64,000 bases of DNA from Pseudobacillus lumedeiriae (GCF_044891285.1 NZ_JAUIYO010000007.1:61239-125238); one strand, 5' to 3'; positions 43,397 to 52,384 are shown, counted from the stretch's first letter. Notes: generated by a model not told the origin, from the letters alone. Numbers and translations: made by a program.

Positions 43397-44679
43397 TTTT
43401 CTGTCACTCCTTTTTTAATATTTGTTGTTGGAATTCGGATGGTGAAACACGTTCCTTCCACTGATGATTCAATCCCGATGCAGCCTTGCAAATGATGAAC
43501 CACGTCTCGTACGTGGGAAAGTCCGATCCCGGTTGCGGCAACCCCTTGATCATTATATTTAGTCGTATACCCCGGTTCGTAGATGAATGATCGGTCATCT
43601 GCGGGGATGCCTTTGCCAGAATCTTTCACAATGAAGGATGTGCATTCTGCTTCCTCGAAAATACTTAAAGTGATGCAGCCTTTTTTCTCAATGGCTTCGA
43701 TCGCATTAGCTGTGAGATTATTTAATAGCGCCAGCAGAGGAATTTGTTGATTTGTTTCGAAATCAATCGATATGGACGAGTGAAAAGTAATGTTCTTCTT
43801 CAAAAGCTCACTGTAATTTTCATTTGCTGCTACGACAAAGGCGAGTACGTCCGAAAGGAAAATCACTTCATTTTTTTTATGTGCAGATATTTTAGAAAGG
43901 CCTGAAAGAATCCGTTGTGAATCTTTTTTTACTTCATGTATTTCTTGTGAAATACCTAACGCTTGTGAGCTCAGTTCACGAAGGTTTTCTTTTTTTAATT
44001 TCCGATATAAATCGTAGCTGGATGCTGTAATTCGTTCGATATTATCCATTGATTTCTGCAAATAAAGAGATTCTACGTATAATTCTGAACCGACCGTCAG
44101 CATCTCTTGCATTTGTTTCTTTTGTTCTGAAATAGTGATTGAACTATACACTCCCACGACAAAATAGCTGCGAAGCAAGGCTACCCCGCACAGTAATATC
44201 CACTCTCCAAAGTCAAGGCCTGTGTAGTTTAACAGCCAGCAGCGTAACAGGTATTCCGCGCTGTTCCCGATCACTTCCAGTCCAGCAGCTAAAGCGCCCA
44301 AAAGAAGCGGAATTGTTTTATACGTTTCTATTTTGATGAAATGAAATCCTAAAGCGAATAAAAAATAATATAAAAAGGCGGGCGAGTGATCGACTAGGCT
44401 CGTCCAAAAAGGGACAGCACCCGTTACCATATCTTCAAACACACGAAAACAAACGACTGAGAGACCGGTGACCCAGCCTGTTCGAATAAAAGAGGATGAG
44501 GGCCAAATGAGAATAAGCAGAAAAAAAGTAATACTGCCTAATCCGAAACGAAAAGCCTCCCCGTAAAAGGGGATAACTCTGACTTCACTCGCAATAGCGG
44601 TCAATAGGGCTGTAAGGACGAGAGGAACTTTAGAAAATTGATTGGAATTTCCATTTACAAATTTGTTTATTGATAACAT
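43378..44679 (-). CDS. glnK: Sensor histidine kinase GlnK (YcbA type)
   Basis: The 433-residue kinase starts behind CAGGAG. Five to six N-terminal helices (to about residue 190) resemble the integral sensing domain of GlnK. A coiled linker leads to an H-box-like EIHEVKKDS segment. The ATPase domain has N-box LLNNLTANAIEAIE, G1 VKDSGKGIP and G2 ATGIGLSHV. It should phosphorylate the downstream response regulator, with which it overlaps by 19 bases. Glutamine as signal is carried over from B. subtilis and not visible in the sequence. Confidence 0.87.
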   Translation of the reverse strand: MLSINKFVNGNSNQFSKVPLVLTALLTAIASEVRVIPFYGEAFRFGLGSITFFLLILIWPSSSFIRTGWVTGLSVVCFRVFEDMVTGAVPFWTSLVDHSPAFLYYFLFALGFHFIKIETYKTIPLLLGALAAGLEVIGNSAEYLLRCWLLNYTGLDFGEWILLCGVALLRSYFVVGVYSSITISEQKKQMQEMLTVGSELYVESLYLQKSMDNIERITASSYDLYRKLKKENLRELSSQALGISQEIHEVKKDSQRILSGLSKISAHKKNEVIFLSDVLAFVVAANENYSELLKKNITFHSSISIDFETNQQIPLLALLNNLTANAIEAIEKKGCITLSIFEEAECTSFIVKDSGKGIPADDRSFIYEPGYTTKYNDQGVAATGIGLSHVRDVVHHLQGCIGIESSVEGTCFTIRIPTTNIKKGVTENCATLL

Positions 44680-44881
44680 CTATTTCTCCTGATTTATATA
44701 TGTAAGTAAATCTAAATGATTGCTTTCATTATAATAGAATGATGAAGTAAAAGGAACGCTATGGAGATGGAACCATAATTTCTTTGTTCTTCGACAAAGA
44801 AAAAAGTTGTGTCGAAAACCATGTTGCGATACTCTTAATTTAAGCTTTTTTAAGCGATATTTCGTCTGAGGAGGAGTACAT

Positions 44882-45868
44882 ATGGGAAGCAAAGTTAGAA
44901 TCGGTATCACGGGTTATGGAAATCTTGGCCGGGGTGTGCAATCAGCCATTAAACAAAACGAAGATATGGAACTAGTCGCAGTATTTTCACGAAGAGATCC
45001 AGTGAGCGTAGATGTTGGTGATCCTGCTGTCAAAGTATTGTCGGTAGAAGATGTGGAACAGTATAAAGACGAGATTGATGTCATGATTTTGTGTGGCGGT
45101 TCAGCGACGGATCTGCCTGAACAAGGACCAGAATTCGCGAAATTGTTTAATACAATTGATAGTTTTGATACACATGCAAAAATTCCAGAATACTTCGAAT
45201 CAGTGGATGCGTCTGCAAAAGCATCTGGAAAAGTGAGCATCATCTCAGTTGGCTGGGATCCAGGACTCTTTTCATTAAATCGTCTGTTTGGTGAGGCTGT
45301 TTTACCAGAAGGAGCAACGTATACTTTCTGGGGGAAAGGTTTGAGTCAAGGACATTCTGATGCGATCCGCCGTATAAACGGAGTGAAAGCAGGCGTACAA
45401 TACACAATTCCAAGCGAGGAAGCGATGAATCGTGTAAGAAACGGTGAAAATCCAGAATTAACAACAAGAGAAAAACATCTTCGTGAATGTTATGTCGTCG
45501 CTGAAGAAGGGGCCGATAAAGCCGAAATTGAAAAGACGATCAAAACAATGCCAAACTACTTTGCTGATTATGATACAAATGTCACATTTATTACCGAAGA
45601 AGAAATGAAAGCGAATCATTCAGCTATGCCGCATGGCGGTTTCGTGATCCGAAGCGGAAAAACAGGTGAAGATACGAATCAAATTATTGAATATTCACTA
45701 AACCTTGGCAGTAATCCAGAATTTACGTCAAGTGTGCTTGTCGCTTACGCTCGTGCTGCCCATCGAATGAATAAAGATGGACAAGCAGGTGCTAAAACAG
45801 TATTTGACGTAGCACCAGGCCTGCTTTCACCGAAATCAGCTGCACAGCTGCGCGAAGAATTACTATAA
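44882..45868 (+). CDS. ddh: meso-Diaminopimelate D-dehydrogenase
   Basis: Ddh reductively aminates tetrahydrodipicolinate straight to meso-DAP with NADPH and ammonia, bypassing the acylated steps. The 328-residue protein follows GAGGAG. Its Rossmann loop is GITGYGNLGRG; the basic FSRRDP fits NADPH binding. Family segments are FDTHAKIPEYFESVD, SVGWDPGLFSLNRLFGEAVLP, WGKGLSQGHSDAIRRI and the C-terminal SSVLVAYARAAHRM. Length equals that of known enzymes. The gene is rare among Bacillaceae. It is monocistronic with its own terminator. Confidence 0.94.
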   Translation: MGSKVRIGITGYGNLGRGVQSAIKQNEDMELVAVFSRRDPVSVDVGDPAVKVLSVEDVEQYKDEIDVMILCGGSATDLPEQGPEFAKLFNTIDSFDTHAKIPEYFESVDASAKASGKVSIISVGWDPGLFSLNRLFGEAVLPEGATYTFWGKGLSQGHSDAIRRINGVKAGVQYTIPSEEAMNRVRNGENPELTTREKHLRECYVVAEEGADKAEIEKTIKTMPNYFADYDTNVTFITEEEMKANHSAMPHGGFVIRSGKTGEDTNQIIEYSLNLGSNPEFTSSVLVAYARAAHRMNKDGQAGAKTVFDVAPGLLSPKSAAQLREELL

Positions 45869-45876
45869 GTATAGTC

Positions 45877-45916
45877 AAACATCCAGGTTCGGGATTCCCT
45901 CACCTGGATGTTTTCA
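45877..45916 (+). terminator. ddh terminator
   Basis: AACATCCAGGT / ACCTGGATGTT with a 13-base loop then TTC. Confidence 0.75.
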
Positions 45917-45933
45917 TTCTTCTCTATTTATTT

Positions 45934-46010
45934 GGCCTTGTTAAACTTATCCGTTGATTTCCGCTCCAATCAACAAAGCAGCAAAATCAACAAACATCAT
46001 TAACATCGCC
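45934..46010. repeat. Dispersed repeat family A copy
   Basis: GGCCTTGTTAAA opens and TTAACATCGCC closes the 77-bp copy; GTTGATTTCCGCTCCAATCA lies inside. It is the inverse orientation relative to the copy at 53.2 kb and much like that at 54.6 kb. Confidence 0.65.
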
Positions 46011-46062
46011 ATTTATTTCAAATAATGAGTATGGGATGATGAATAGAGAAGGGAAGGATTGG

Positions 46063-47364
46063 ATGAAAAAGTTAAATGTGTTACCAACTAGTATAGCAGC
46101 GATTCAGTGGGTCTTCTTTATTTTTGCTAATACGATCGTTGTCCCTGTTTCTATCGGGGCGGCATTTGATTTGTCTGCAGCAGATATCTCAATGATGCTG
46201 CGCAGCTCACTCATACTGACAGGGGCTGCTTGTGTGCTGCAAGGGCTGTGGGGACACCGCTATCCTTTGCTGGAAGGGCATTCGGGATTATCATGGGGTC
46301 TGCTTTTGAACTTTAGCGCCTCCGCTTCTGCTCTCGGTATGGATTTACAGACAATCGGCGGAGGCATCGCTACTGGTATACTCGCTTCAGCCATTTGTAT
46401 GATCGCTGTAGGTGTGTTCGGTCTATCCGCATGGGTGAAAAAGGTGTTTACACCGATGGTTATGAGTGTGTATTTGTTTTTGCTTTCTGCTCAGCTTATA
46501 TTTATTTTCTTTACAGGCATGCTGAAGATCACACCGGCTGGAACATTAGATGTGCCGGTCAGCCTGCTGTCTATAGGTGTTGTTTTGCTGGTAGTGATCC
46601 TGAAAATTAAAGGCAAAGGAGCCATCAGCAACTTTTCCATTTTAATCGGGATTGCAGCGGGCTGGATCGTCTACCGTATGATCTTCCCAGCGGATACACT
46701 TTTTTCTGCTGGTGATCACTCATTCTCTTTATTCCCTTTAGGCACACCTAATTTAGAATGGGGAATTGTTTTAGCCACATTTGTTACTGGGATGATCAAC
46801 ATGAGTAATACGATTACTTCCGTTCAGGCGGCGGCGCGATTGTATCGTGAAGAACCAGCGGAAAAAAGTTATAATCGTTCATTTTCTTTGACTGGCTTAT
46901 ATACAGCGGTTGGTTCTGTTTTTGGACTTGTACCTTATGCTCCATTTACCTCCACGATTGGTTTCTTGGAGAGTACACGTATTTTTGATCGGGCTCCTTT
47001 CTTAATTGGGGGCGCCTTATTTAGTTTGCTCGGTCTGATCCCAGCGGCGGGCTCCTTTTTGGCAACGATGCCAATCACAATCGGCAATGCTGTTTTATTT
47101 GCTGCCTATTTACAATTATTCGGCACCGCTCTGCAGTCCATTCAAGGCATTGTTTTCAATTCTAATACCATCTTTCGTATTGCTCTGCCTATGCTTGCTG
47201 GTATTAGCTTAATGACTATCGATCCGAAGATTTTCAGTGAGATGCCGATTTATATTCAGCCATTTCTTTCTAATGGATTTATCATGGGTGTGCTGTTATC
47301 CATCGTTTTAGAACGGTCTGTCAAATGGGAACGGTACGATGAATCGGCGCTGTCTGAAAAATAA
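46063..47364 (+). CDS. NCS2-type purine/uracil permease
   Basis: ATG 46063 follows GAAGGGAAGG and gives 433 residues with about twelve helices. Nucleobase-cation symporter-2 features are the QWVFFIFANTIVVP start, the EGHSGLSWGLLL region around residue 73, and TGMINMSNTITSVQAA around residue 250 (in place of the usual QTxGFI-like motif). It resembles the less studied YwdJ-like branch. It probably imports a purine or uracil with H+, but the diverged motif leaves substrate open. Confidence 0.8.
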   Translation: MKKLNVLPTSIAAIQWVFFIFANTIVVPVSIGAAFDLSAADISMMLRSSLILTGAACVLQGLWGHRYPLLEGHSGLSWGLLLNFSASASALGMDLQTIGGGIATGILASAICMIAVGVFGLSAWVKKVFTPMVMSVYLFLLSAQLIFIFFTGMLKITPAGTLDVPVSLLSIGVVLLVVILKIKGKGAISNFSILIGIAAGWIVYRMIFPADTLFSAGDHSFSLFPLGTPNLEWGIVLATFVTGMINMSNTITSVQAAARLYREEPAEKSYNRSFSLTGLYTAVGSVFGLVPYAPFTSTIGFLESTRIFDRAPFLIGGALFSLLGLIPAAGSFLATMPITIGNAVLFAAYLQLFGTALQSIQGIVFNSNTIFRIALPMLAGISLMTIDPKIFSEMPIYIQPFLSNGFIMGVLLSIVLERSVKWERYDESALSEK

Positions 47365-47375
47365 GCTTCAAGTTC

Positions 47376-47503
47376 TTTCCACAAGTTACTAACAAGTTGT
47401 GGATAACTTTTTCCACATAATCATAGATAAATAGATTTGAAAAAATAAAAGATCAACAAAAATATCCACATTATTCACAGGTTGTGGATATTTTTGTGCA
47501 CAA
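47376..47503. other. Cluster of DnaA-box-like sequences with two hairpins
   Basis: Relative to TTATNCACA the segment has two full matches, TGTGGATAA (47398-47406, minus strand) and TTATTCACA (47471-47479). One-mismatch sites are TTTTCCACA (47409-47417), ATATCCACA (47462-47470), TGTGGATAT (47483-47491) and TTGTGCACA (47494-47502). CAAAAATATCCACA and its complement around 47456-47496 form a 14-bp hairpin that also works as a bidirectional terminator for the convergent genes. See findings. Confidence 0.55.
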
Positions 47504-48409
47504 CTATGAATAGATGTTTTTTAATGCTTGGTTTATATCAGGAAATTGAAAGGAAAACGAATGGGCAATTAATTTTTCGGGAAGCACCCGCTGGCCGTTT
47601 AAGATTAATGTACTCATTTCACCAAGAGCCGTTTTAAGCACAATCCCTGGAACAGGAAGCCAATGCGGGCGGTGTAGAATCTCTCCCAGCGTTTTTCCTA
47701 TTGTATTTAATGTTTCAGGGGAAGGAGCGGTTAAGTTAACAGGTCCGCTGATTTCAGGGTGCTCAATGATAAAGAAAATGGCCCTTGCCACATCTTGGAC
47801 ATGAATCCATGACAGCCATTGACTGCCAGAGCCGATTTTTCCACCTATAAATAGTTTGTAAGGCAAAGCCATTCGAGGAAGAGCTCCTTCTTCCTTTCCT
47901 AGAATAACTCCAAGGCGTGCAAAGACTGTTCGAATTCCAAGTGCATTAGCGTGACTGGCTTCTTCTTCCCAAATTTTTACGGTATGAGCAAGAAAGTCGC
48001 TGCCTAATTCATTGGACGACTCTGTATAAACAGCTATTTGGGAAACAGGGTAACAGCCAATAGCGCTGGCATTAATAAAGACATCCGGTTTATTTGGAAG
48101 CTCACCCATTATTCGAATGAGTTCCTTTGTCGATGAGATTCGGCTGTTAATAATCCGCCGTTTTCTTTCTTCTGTCCATCGGCCGCTATTCAGCGATTCA
48201 CCTGCCAGGTTAATAAAAACATTGACATCCTTCAGGGCTTCCTCGGGCTTTGAATCATTCGAAAGCCATTCAACAAAGCGAATATTTTTCGTGTTTTTTT
48301 TATTTTTTAGGCTGCGCGTCAAGATGATAACCTCCCAGCCATTTTTTAGTAACTGATCTGTTAGTGCTTTTCCGACAAATCCCGTGCCGCCGGCAATAGC
48401 TGCTTTCAT
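47504..48409 (-). CDS. yfhF: TIGR01777-family NAD-dependent epimerase YfhF
   Basis: ATG 48409 follows GGGGGAGGG and gives 301 residues; the longer frame is excluded. It is an extended SDR with AGGTGFVG at 7-14, VFINLAGES, the NASAIGCYP active-site region and the C-terminal DUF1731-like segment LPVPGIVLKTALGEMSTLILNGQRVLPEKL. The family's substrate is unknown; relatives affect cell division inhibition or thylakoid genes. It is divergent from recX, as in B. subtilis. Confidence 0.9.
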   Translation of the reverse strand: MKAAIAGGTGFVGKALTDQLLKNGWEVIILTRSLKNKKNTKNIRFVEWLSNDSKPEEALKDVNVFINLAGESLNSGRWTEERKRRIINSRISSTKELIRIMGELPNKPDVFINASAIGCYPVSQIAVYTESSNELGSDFLAHTVKIWEEEASHANALGIRTVFARLGVILGKEEGALPRMALPYKLFIGGKIGSGSQWLSWIHVQDVARAIFFIIEHPEISGPVNLTAPSPETLNTIGKTLGEILHRPHWLPVPGIVLKTALGEMSTLILNGQRVLPEKLIAHSFSFQFPDINQALKNIYS

Positions 48410-48523
48410 TTGTTTCCCTCCCCCAATTATTATGGAAATCAAAGTTATATACTTATAATACCATTTGCAGAAGGAATCTAAGCATTTGTATGTGGTACAT
48501 TTAAGAGTAAAGAGGTGACGCAT

Positions 48524-49324
48524 ATGGGAGTCATTACAAAAATCTCTCTGCAGCAAAAGCTGAAGGACCGTTATAACATCTTTATTGATGAGAAATATGC
48601 TTTTAGTGTAGATGAGTCGGTGCTTATCCAATTTGAATTAAGAAAAGGGATGGAGTTGACTGATGAAAAGCTGGCCGCTATTTTTCAACAGGATGCTGTT
48701 CGCCAAGGGATGAATGCAGCGATTCATTTTTTATCTATTAGAATGAGGTCGGAAAAAGAAGTACGGGATTTTCTTGTTAAGAAAGAAGTGACAAATGAAG
48801 CCGCAGAAGAAGTGATCCGTTCCCTATACCGATTAAGCTATTTAGATGATGCGCAGTTTGCTGAGGCATATGCCAACACACAAATGAATACGTCAGATAA
48901 AGGTCCGCAGCTGATTGAGCGGGAATTAAAAGAAAAAGGAATAGCGGATGTCTTAATAAAAAAAGTGCTAGCGCCATTTGAGTTTCGTTTTCAGTTAGAA
49001 AAATCGGTCAAGCTGGCGGAAAAATACAGGCAAAAATATAGGAATGAATCACTCATCATTCAAAAGCAAAAAATAGAGCAGATGCTCGCCAGGAAAGGCT
49101 ATAGCTGGAATGTGATTCACGAAGCGCTGGCCGAATCACATCCAAGTGAAAATGAAGAGGAGCAGATAGAAGCGCTTATGTATCAAGTGGAAAAAGCACA
49201 TCGCCGGTATAGCAAGTTTTCTGATGGGGAATACAGACAGAAAATGAAGCAGGCACTTTATCGAAAGGGTTTTTCGATTGATGATATTGAGCGTGCCCTC
49301 GAACGGCTGCAGGAAGAGTCATAA
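48524..49324 (+). CDS. recX: Recombination regulator RecX
   Basis: RecX binds RecA filaments and modulates recombination. ATG 48524 follows AAGAGGTG and gives 266 residues, typical of the long Bacillus form. It consists of repeated three-helix units, seen as HFLSIRMRSEKEVRDFLVKKEV, LSYLDDAQFAEAYANTQMN, KGPQLIERELKEKGI and the later MLARKGYSWNVIHEAL and ALYRKGFSIDDIERAL. It heads the recX-yfhH-yfhJ cluster in B. subtilis order. Confidence 0.93.
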   Translation: MGVITKISLQQKLKDRYNIFIDEKYAFSVDESVLIQFELRKGMELTDEKLAAIFQQDAVRQGMNAAIHFLSIRMRSEKEVRDFLVKKEVTNEAAEEVIRSLYRLSYLDDAQFAEAYANTQMNTSDKGPQLIERELKEKGIADVLIKKVLAPFEFRFQLEKSVKLAEKYRQKYRNESLIIQKQKIEQMLARKGYSWNVIHEALAESHPSENEEEQIEALMYQVEKAHRRYSKFSDGEYRQKMKQALYRKGFSIDDIERALERLQEES

Positions 49325-49409
49325 TTTCTGTGGCTGCTTTAGGGACAAGTTTTTCACTTTCTTAATTGATACTATTTCACTATACTAAAGAAAAAAGGGT
49401 GTGTAATGA

Positions 49410-49727
49410 TTGGAAATAGGGAAGCGTTACAGTGAGATGACAGAGGTTGAATTGAGACAGGAAATCGGAAGGTTAAAAGAGCGGGCGCGTAAAGCCGAAC
49501 AGCTTGGGGTTGTTAATGAGTTTGCGGTATTAGAAAGAAAAGCATTAATGGCGGAAGCTTATTTAATGAATCCAGCTGATTTTACTCCGGGAGAAAGGTA
49601 TGAAATCAAAGGCGATCCCGGGGCATATTTTAAAGTTGATTATATGAACGGGGTGTTCGCCTGGGGATATAGAGTCGGCGGTGATGAGAAGGAAGAAGGA
49701 CTGCCAATTTCCATGCTAAAACTTTAA
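49410..49727 (+). CDS. yfhH: DUF1811 protein YfhH
   Basis: The TTG start at 49410 follows AAAAAGGGTG and gives 105 residues. A helical N-terminus (RYSEMTEVELRQEIGRLKERARKAEQLG) is followed by an SH3-like beta part (FTPGERYEIKGDPGAYFKVDYMNGVFAWGYR), the layout of YfhH. Function unknown. It sits between recX and yfhJ and is likely co-transcribed with them. Confidence 0.88.
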   Translation: MEIGKRYSEMTEVELRQEIGRLKERARKAEQLGVVNEFAVLERKALMAEAYLMNPADFTPGERYEIKGDPGAYFKVDYMNGVFAWGYRVGGDEKEEGLPISMLKL

Positions 49728-49760
49728 ATTGTTCGATGATACATAGAAAGGACGGATAGA

Positions 49761-50030
49761 ATGGAAGATATGTTTGAACGACTGGCCCATCTTTTATTAA
49801 GTAAAAATACAAGCTTGTCTTATGCAAGAGCGCGGACATGGGTCGAGCTTTTATGGGAAGATTTCGAAACAACCTATGCAAAAGCAGGGCATGATTATCA
49901 AGGGAAAGAAATGACAGAAAAAGTGGTCCGGCAATGGCTTGAAAACTACGGGAGCCGTCTTCATGAATTTGCAGGCCGCAATCCGAAATATAGCCGCTTA
50001 CTTGAAGATGACAAGGATATGACTCATTAA
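49761..50030 (+). CDS. yfhJ: WVELL-domain protein YfhJ
   Basis: The 89-residue protein has the eponymous WVELLWEDFETTYAKAGHDY motif at about residues 27-46 and a helical C-terminus with VVRQWLENYG. It begins behind AGAAAGGACG, 33 bases after yfhH. The function of the WVELL family is unknown. Confidence 0.88.
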   Translation: MEDMFERLAHLLLSKNTSLSYARARTWVELLWEDFETTYAKAGHDYQGKEMTEKVVRQWLENYGSRLHEFAGRNPKYSRLLEDDKDMTH

Positions 50031-50035
50031 TAAAG

Positions 50036-50086
50036 AGGGTCTGATCTCACTCGCAGTCTATCGTGAGTAAGGTCAGACCCTTTGGT
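50036..50086. terminator. Terminator after yfhJ / yfhP
   Basis: AGGGTCTGA / TCAGACCCT outside and CTCAC(T) / GTGAG inside form one long hairpin between convergent yfhJ and yfhP. Confidence 0.75.
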
Positions 50087-50101
50087 TTTCGATATGCTTA
50101 T

Positions 50102-51088
50102 CTAATTGGACTCAGGGACAAATGTCAGCTTTTTTCGTAATTTTTCTTCACTGAAAATCCAGCCGGTGTACGAGCCGATCACGTTATAGTCAAGGTCAAG
50201 CTGTACGACGGCGACGAAAGGGTAGTATCCGTTGTTGCGATACCGAAGATCAATGAATTTTACTTCAAAGCAGTCATTATATTCGGCTACTTCCCAGCGA
50301 TATACTGGCGAAAAGTGAAGGAAAGCTGCCAGATTTTCATTCTTTTTCGCTGCTTGGAACAGTTTTGAGTCAGGAACTTTGACTCGTTTGTATTTATCAA
50401 GAATCGTGACGGATCGTCTATAACCGCGAGCGACGTAAAAGTGAGCCTGCGATTTCACAGCAATTCTCCATTGATTGAATCGGACTGTCGGAGCAATAAT
50501 GATTTCTTCCGCGTCTGGAATTAGTTTTTTGACGGAATTTCTAACAGCGCCTTGCATTTGAAAGCGCAGGATGTAGTAACCGATGAGCAGTAAATAAATG
50601 ATCAGAAAAGTATAGCCAGGATGAGCCCCCATGGCCCATAGAAGCAGCCCGGCGACATGTAGTGAAAAAATAATGGGGTCAAATGTATTAATGACTCCAA
50701 GAGCGACCCATTTGGAAGAAAACGGACGAAGCGCTTGAGTCCCGTAAGCGTTAAATATATCTACAAATACGTGGAGGAATACCGCAAACTGCGTCCACAG
50801 CCATAGATGAAGCAAATTGCTGCCTGGAAACAATAAATAGATGACCGCTGTAATAAGAAGAGGCCATAAAATGACCGCTGGGATGGAATGAGTCGCTCCC
50901 CGATGATTGCGTATATAGACAGCATTGTTTCGAAGTTTTAAAATTGTATCTATATCAGGAGCCTGCGAACCGATCACAACGGCTGTCATAACAGCATATC
51001 TCGTTACCGGTTCAGCGGAGACGGCGGGATCAAGAGTCGCCAGCCCTCCCAGAGCAAATCCCATGACAATATGAGTTCCAGTATCCAA
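50102..51088 (-). CDS. yfhP: Membrane-bound metal-dependent hydrolase YfhP
   Basis: The TTG at 51088 follows AAAGGAGGG and gives 328 residues. The N-terminal half is the YdjM/YfhP hydrolase domain: THIVMGFALGG (His ligand), GSQAPDIDT, NHRGATHS and HVFVDIFNAYGTQALRPFS supply His and Asp metal ligands among four to five helices. The C-terminal half is soluble, with repeated aromatic strands. B. subtilis YfhP has been linked to repression of neighbouring yfh genes or to the LexA-regulated group; the reaction is unknown. Confidence 0.85.
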   Translation of the reverse strand: MDTGTHIVMGFALGGLATLDPAVSAEPVTRYAVMTAVVIGSQAPDIDTILKLRNNAVYIRNHRGATHSIPAVILWPLLITAVIYLLFPGSNLLHLWLWTQFAVFLHVFVDIFNAYGTQALRPFSSKWVALGVINTFDPIIFSLHVAGLLLWAMGAHPGYTFLIIYLLLIGYYILRFQMQGAVRNSVKKLIPDAEEIIIAPTVRFNQWRIAVKSQAHFYVARGYRRSVTILDKYKRVKVPDSKLFQAAKKNENLAAFLHFSPVYRWEVAEYNDCFEVKFIDLRYRNNGYYPFVAVVQLDLDYNVIGSYTGWIFSEEKLRKKLTFVPESN

Positions 51089-51113
51089 AAGTGTCCCTCC
51101 TTTTATCAAGTGT

Positions 51114-51240
51114 GGATGGTGTGGTTTTGGTTCGTTTGAGCAAGGGTCTGGCCCCATCCTCCATGTGTTTTATATAGTGGATGTTCATCCTTCTAATATA
51201 AAGTATATAGTGGATGTGGGGTCTGACACTTTTATTTAGT
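51114..51240. repeat. Short intergenic repeat structure before mutY
   Basis: TATATAGTGGATG occurs twice in direct orientation (about 51171 and 51207), flanked by GGGTCTGGCCCC-like and GGGGTCTGACAC arms. It lies between divergent yfhP and mutY and may also hold their promoters. Confidence 0.4.
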
Positions 51241-51289
51241 ATTACTATTCCCTATATAGATTTAATTTTAACATTTACGGAGGTTGGTT

Positions 51290-52384
51290 GTGAATTTTTC
51301 ATCGCTTAATCAAATAGAAAAAGTAAATGCCGCACAATTTCAACGCGATTTGCTTCAGTGGTATGAAGAAGAAAAGAGGGATTTACCATGGAGAAAAGAT
51401 AAGGATCCTTATAAAATCTGGGTGTCGGAAATTATGCTTCAACAGACGAGAGTCGATACAGTCATTCCATATTTTGAACGCTTTATTGACCAATTTCCGA
51501 CAGTGAAGGCATTAGCAGAAGCAGAAGAGGAAGATGTGCTAAAGGCATGGGAAGGACTTGGCTATTATTCACGTGTTCGTAATTTACAAGCTGCGGTTCG
51601 TGAAGTTCATGAACAATATGGGGGAAGAGTGCCTCATACGAAAGAAGAAATTTCTTCTTTAAAGGGAGTAGGTCCTTATACGAGCGGAGCCATTTTAAGT
51701 ATTGCCTACGGGGTGCCAGAGCCTGCCGTTGACGGCAATGTGATGAGGGTGATGTCAAGAATTCTTTCCATTTGGGACGATATCGCGAAAGCCTCTTCTA
51801 GAAAAGTATTTGAAGAGGCGATCCGGCAGTTGATCTCAGAAGATGATCCTTCCTCATTTAATCAGGCGTTAATGGAATTAGGAGCGTTAATTTGTACTCC
51901 AAGTTCCCCTGCTTGTCTGCTTTGTCCGGTGCGGGAGCATTGCTGTGCGTTTCATGAAGGAACGATGAATGAACTGCCGGTGAAAACGAAAAAGAAAACG
52001 ATGAGGCATCTTCATTTGGCAGCGGCTGTTTTGAAAACAGAGATGGGAGAAGTCGTGATCCAAAAGCGGCCCCCACAAGGATTGCTTGCGAATTTATGGG
52101 AATTTCCCAATACTGAACTGAGCGGCATAGGCAGCCCAAAAGTAGAACTGGAACTCTTTTTAAAACGGGAATACGAGATTGAAACGAAGCTGAAAGCAGA
52201 GCCGATTGCGAAAATTCAGCACGTTTTTTCCCATTTAACTTGGGATATTGACGTATATGAAGGGAGAGTAACCGATTACTGCTCTGTCAAAGAAAATAGC
52301 CGGCTCGTAAAAGCGGAAGAAGTGGAAACGTACGCTTTTTCTGTTTCTCATCAAAAGATTTGGAAGAAAGCGAAAGATGAGTAA
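51290..52384 (+). CDS. mutY: A/G-specific adenine DNA glycosylase
   Basis: MutY removes adenine mispaired with 8-oxoguanine. GTG 51290 follows GGAGG and gives 364 residues. The HhH-GPD domain has the catalytic Glu47 in SEIMLQQTRVDTV, hairpin LKGVGPYTSGAIL and the catalytic-region Asp in PAVDGNVMRV. The 4Fe-4S ligands are C-x6-C-x2-C-x5-C starting at CTPSSPAC. The C-terminal NUDIX-like domain reads 8-oxoG. It sits upstream of fabL, as in B. subtilis. Confidence 0.95.
   Translation: MNFSSLNQIEKVNAAQFQRDLLQWYEEEKRDLPWRKDKDPYKIWVSEIMLQQTRVDTVIPYFERFIDQFPTVKALAEAEEEDVLKAWEGLGYYSRVRNLQAAVREVHEQYGGRVPHTKEEISSLKGVGPYTSGAILSIAYGVPEPAVDGNVMRVMSRILSIWDDIAKASSRKVFEEAIRQLISEDDPSSFNQALMELGALICTPSSPACLLCPVREHCCAFHEGTMNELPVKTKKKTMRHLHLAAAVLKTEMGEVVIQKRPPQGLLANLWEFPNTELSGIGSPKVELELFLKREYEIETKLKAEPIAKIQHVFSHLTWDIDVYEGRVTDYCSVKENSRLVKAEEVETYAFSVSHQKIWKKAKDE

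Noticed and set aside
47376..47503. Replication origin
   Set aside because: No dnaA, dnaN or AT-rich unwinding element with them, and the gene context is the yfh region; the boxes are reported only as a cluster.
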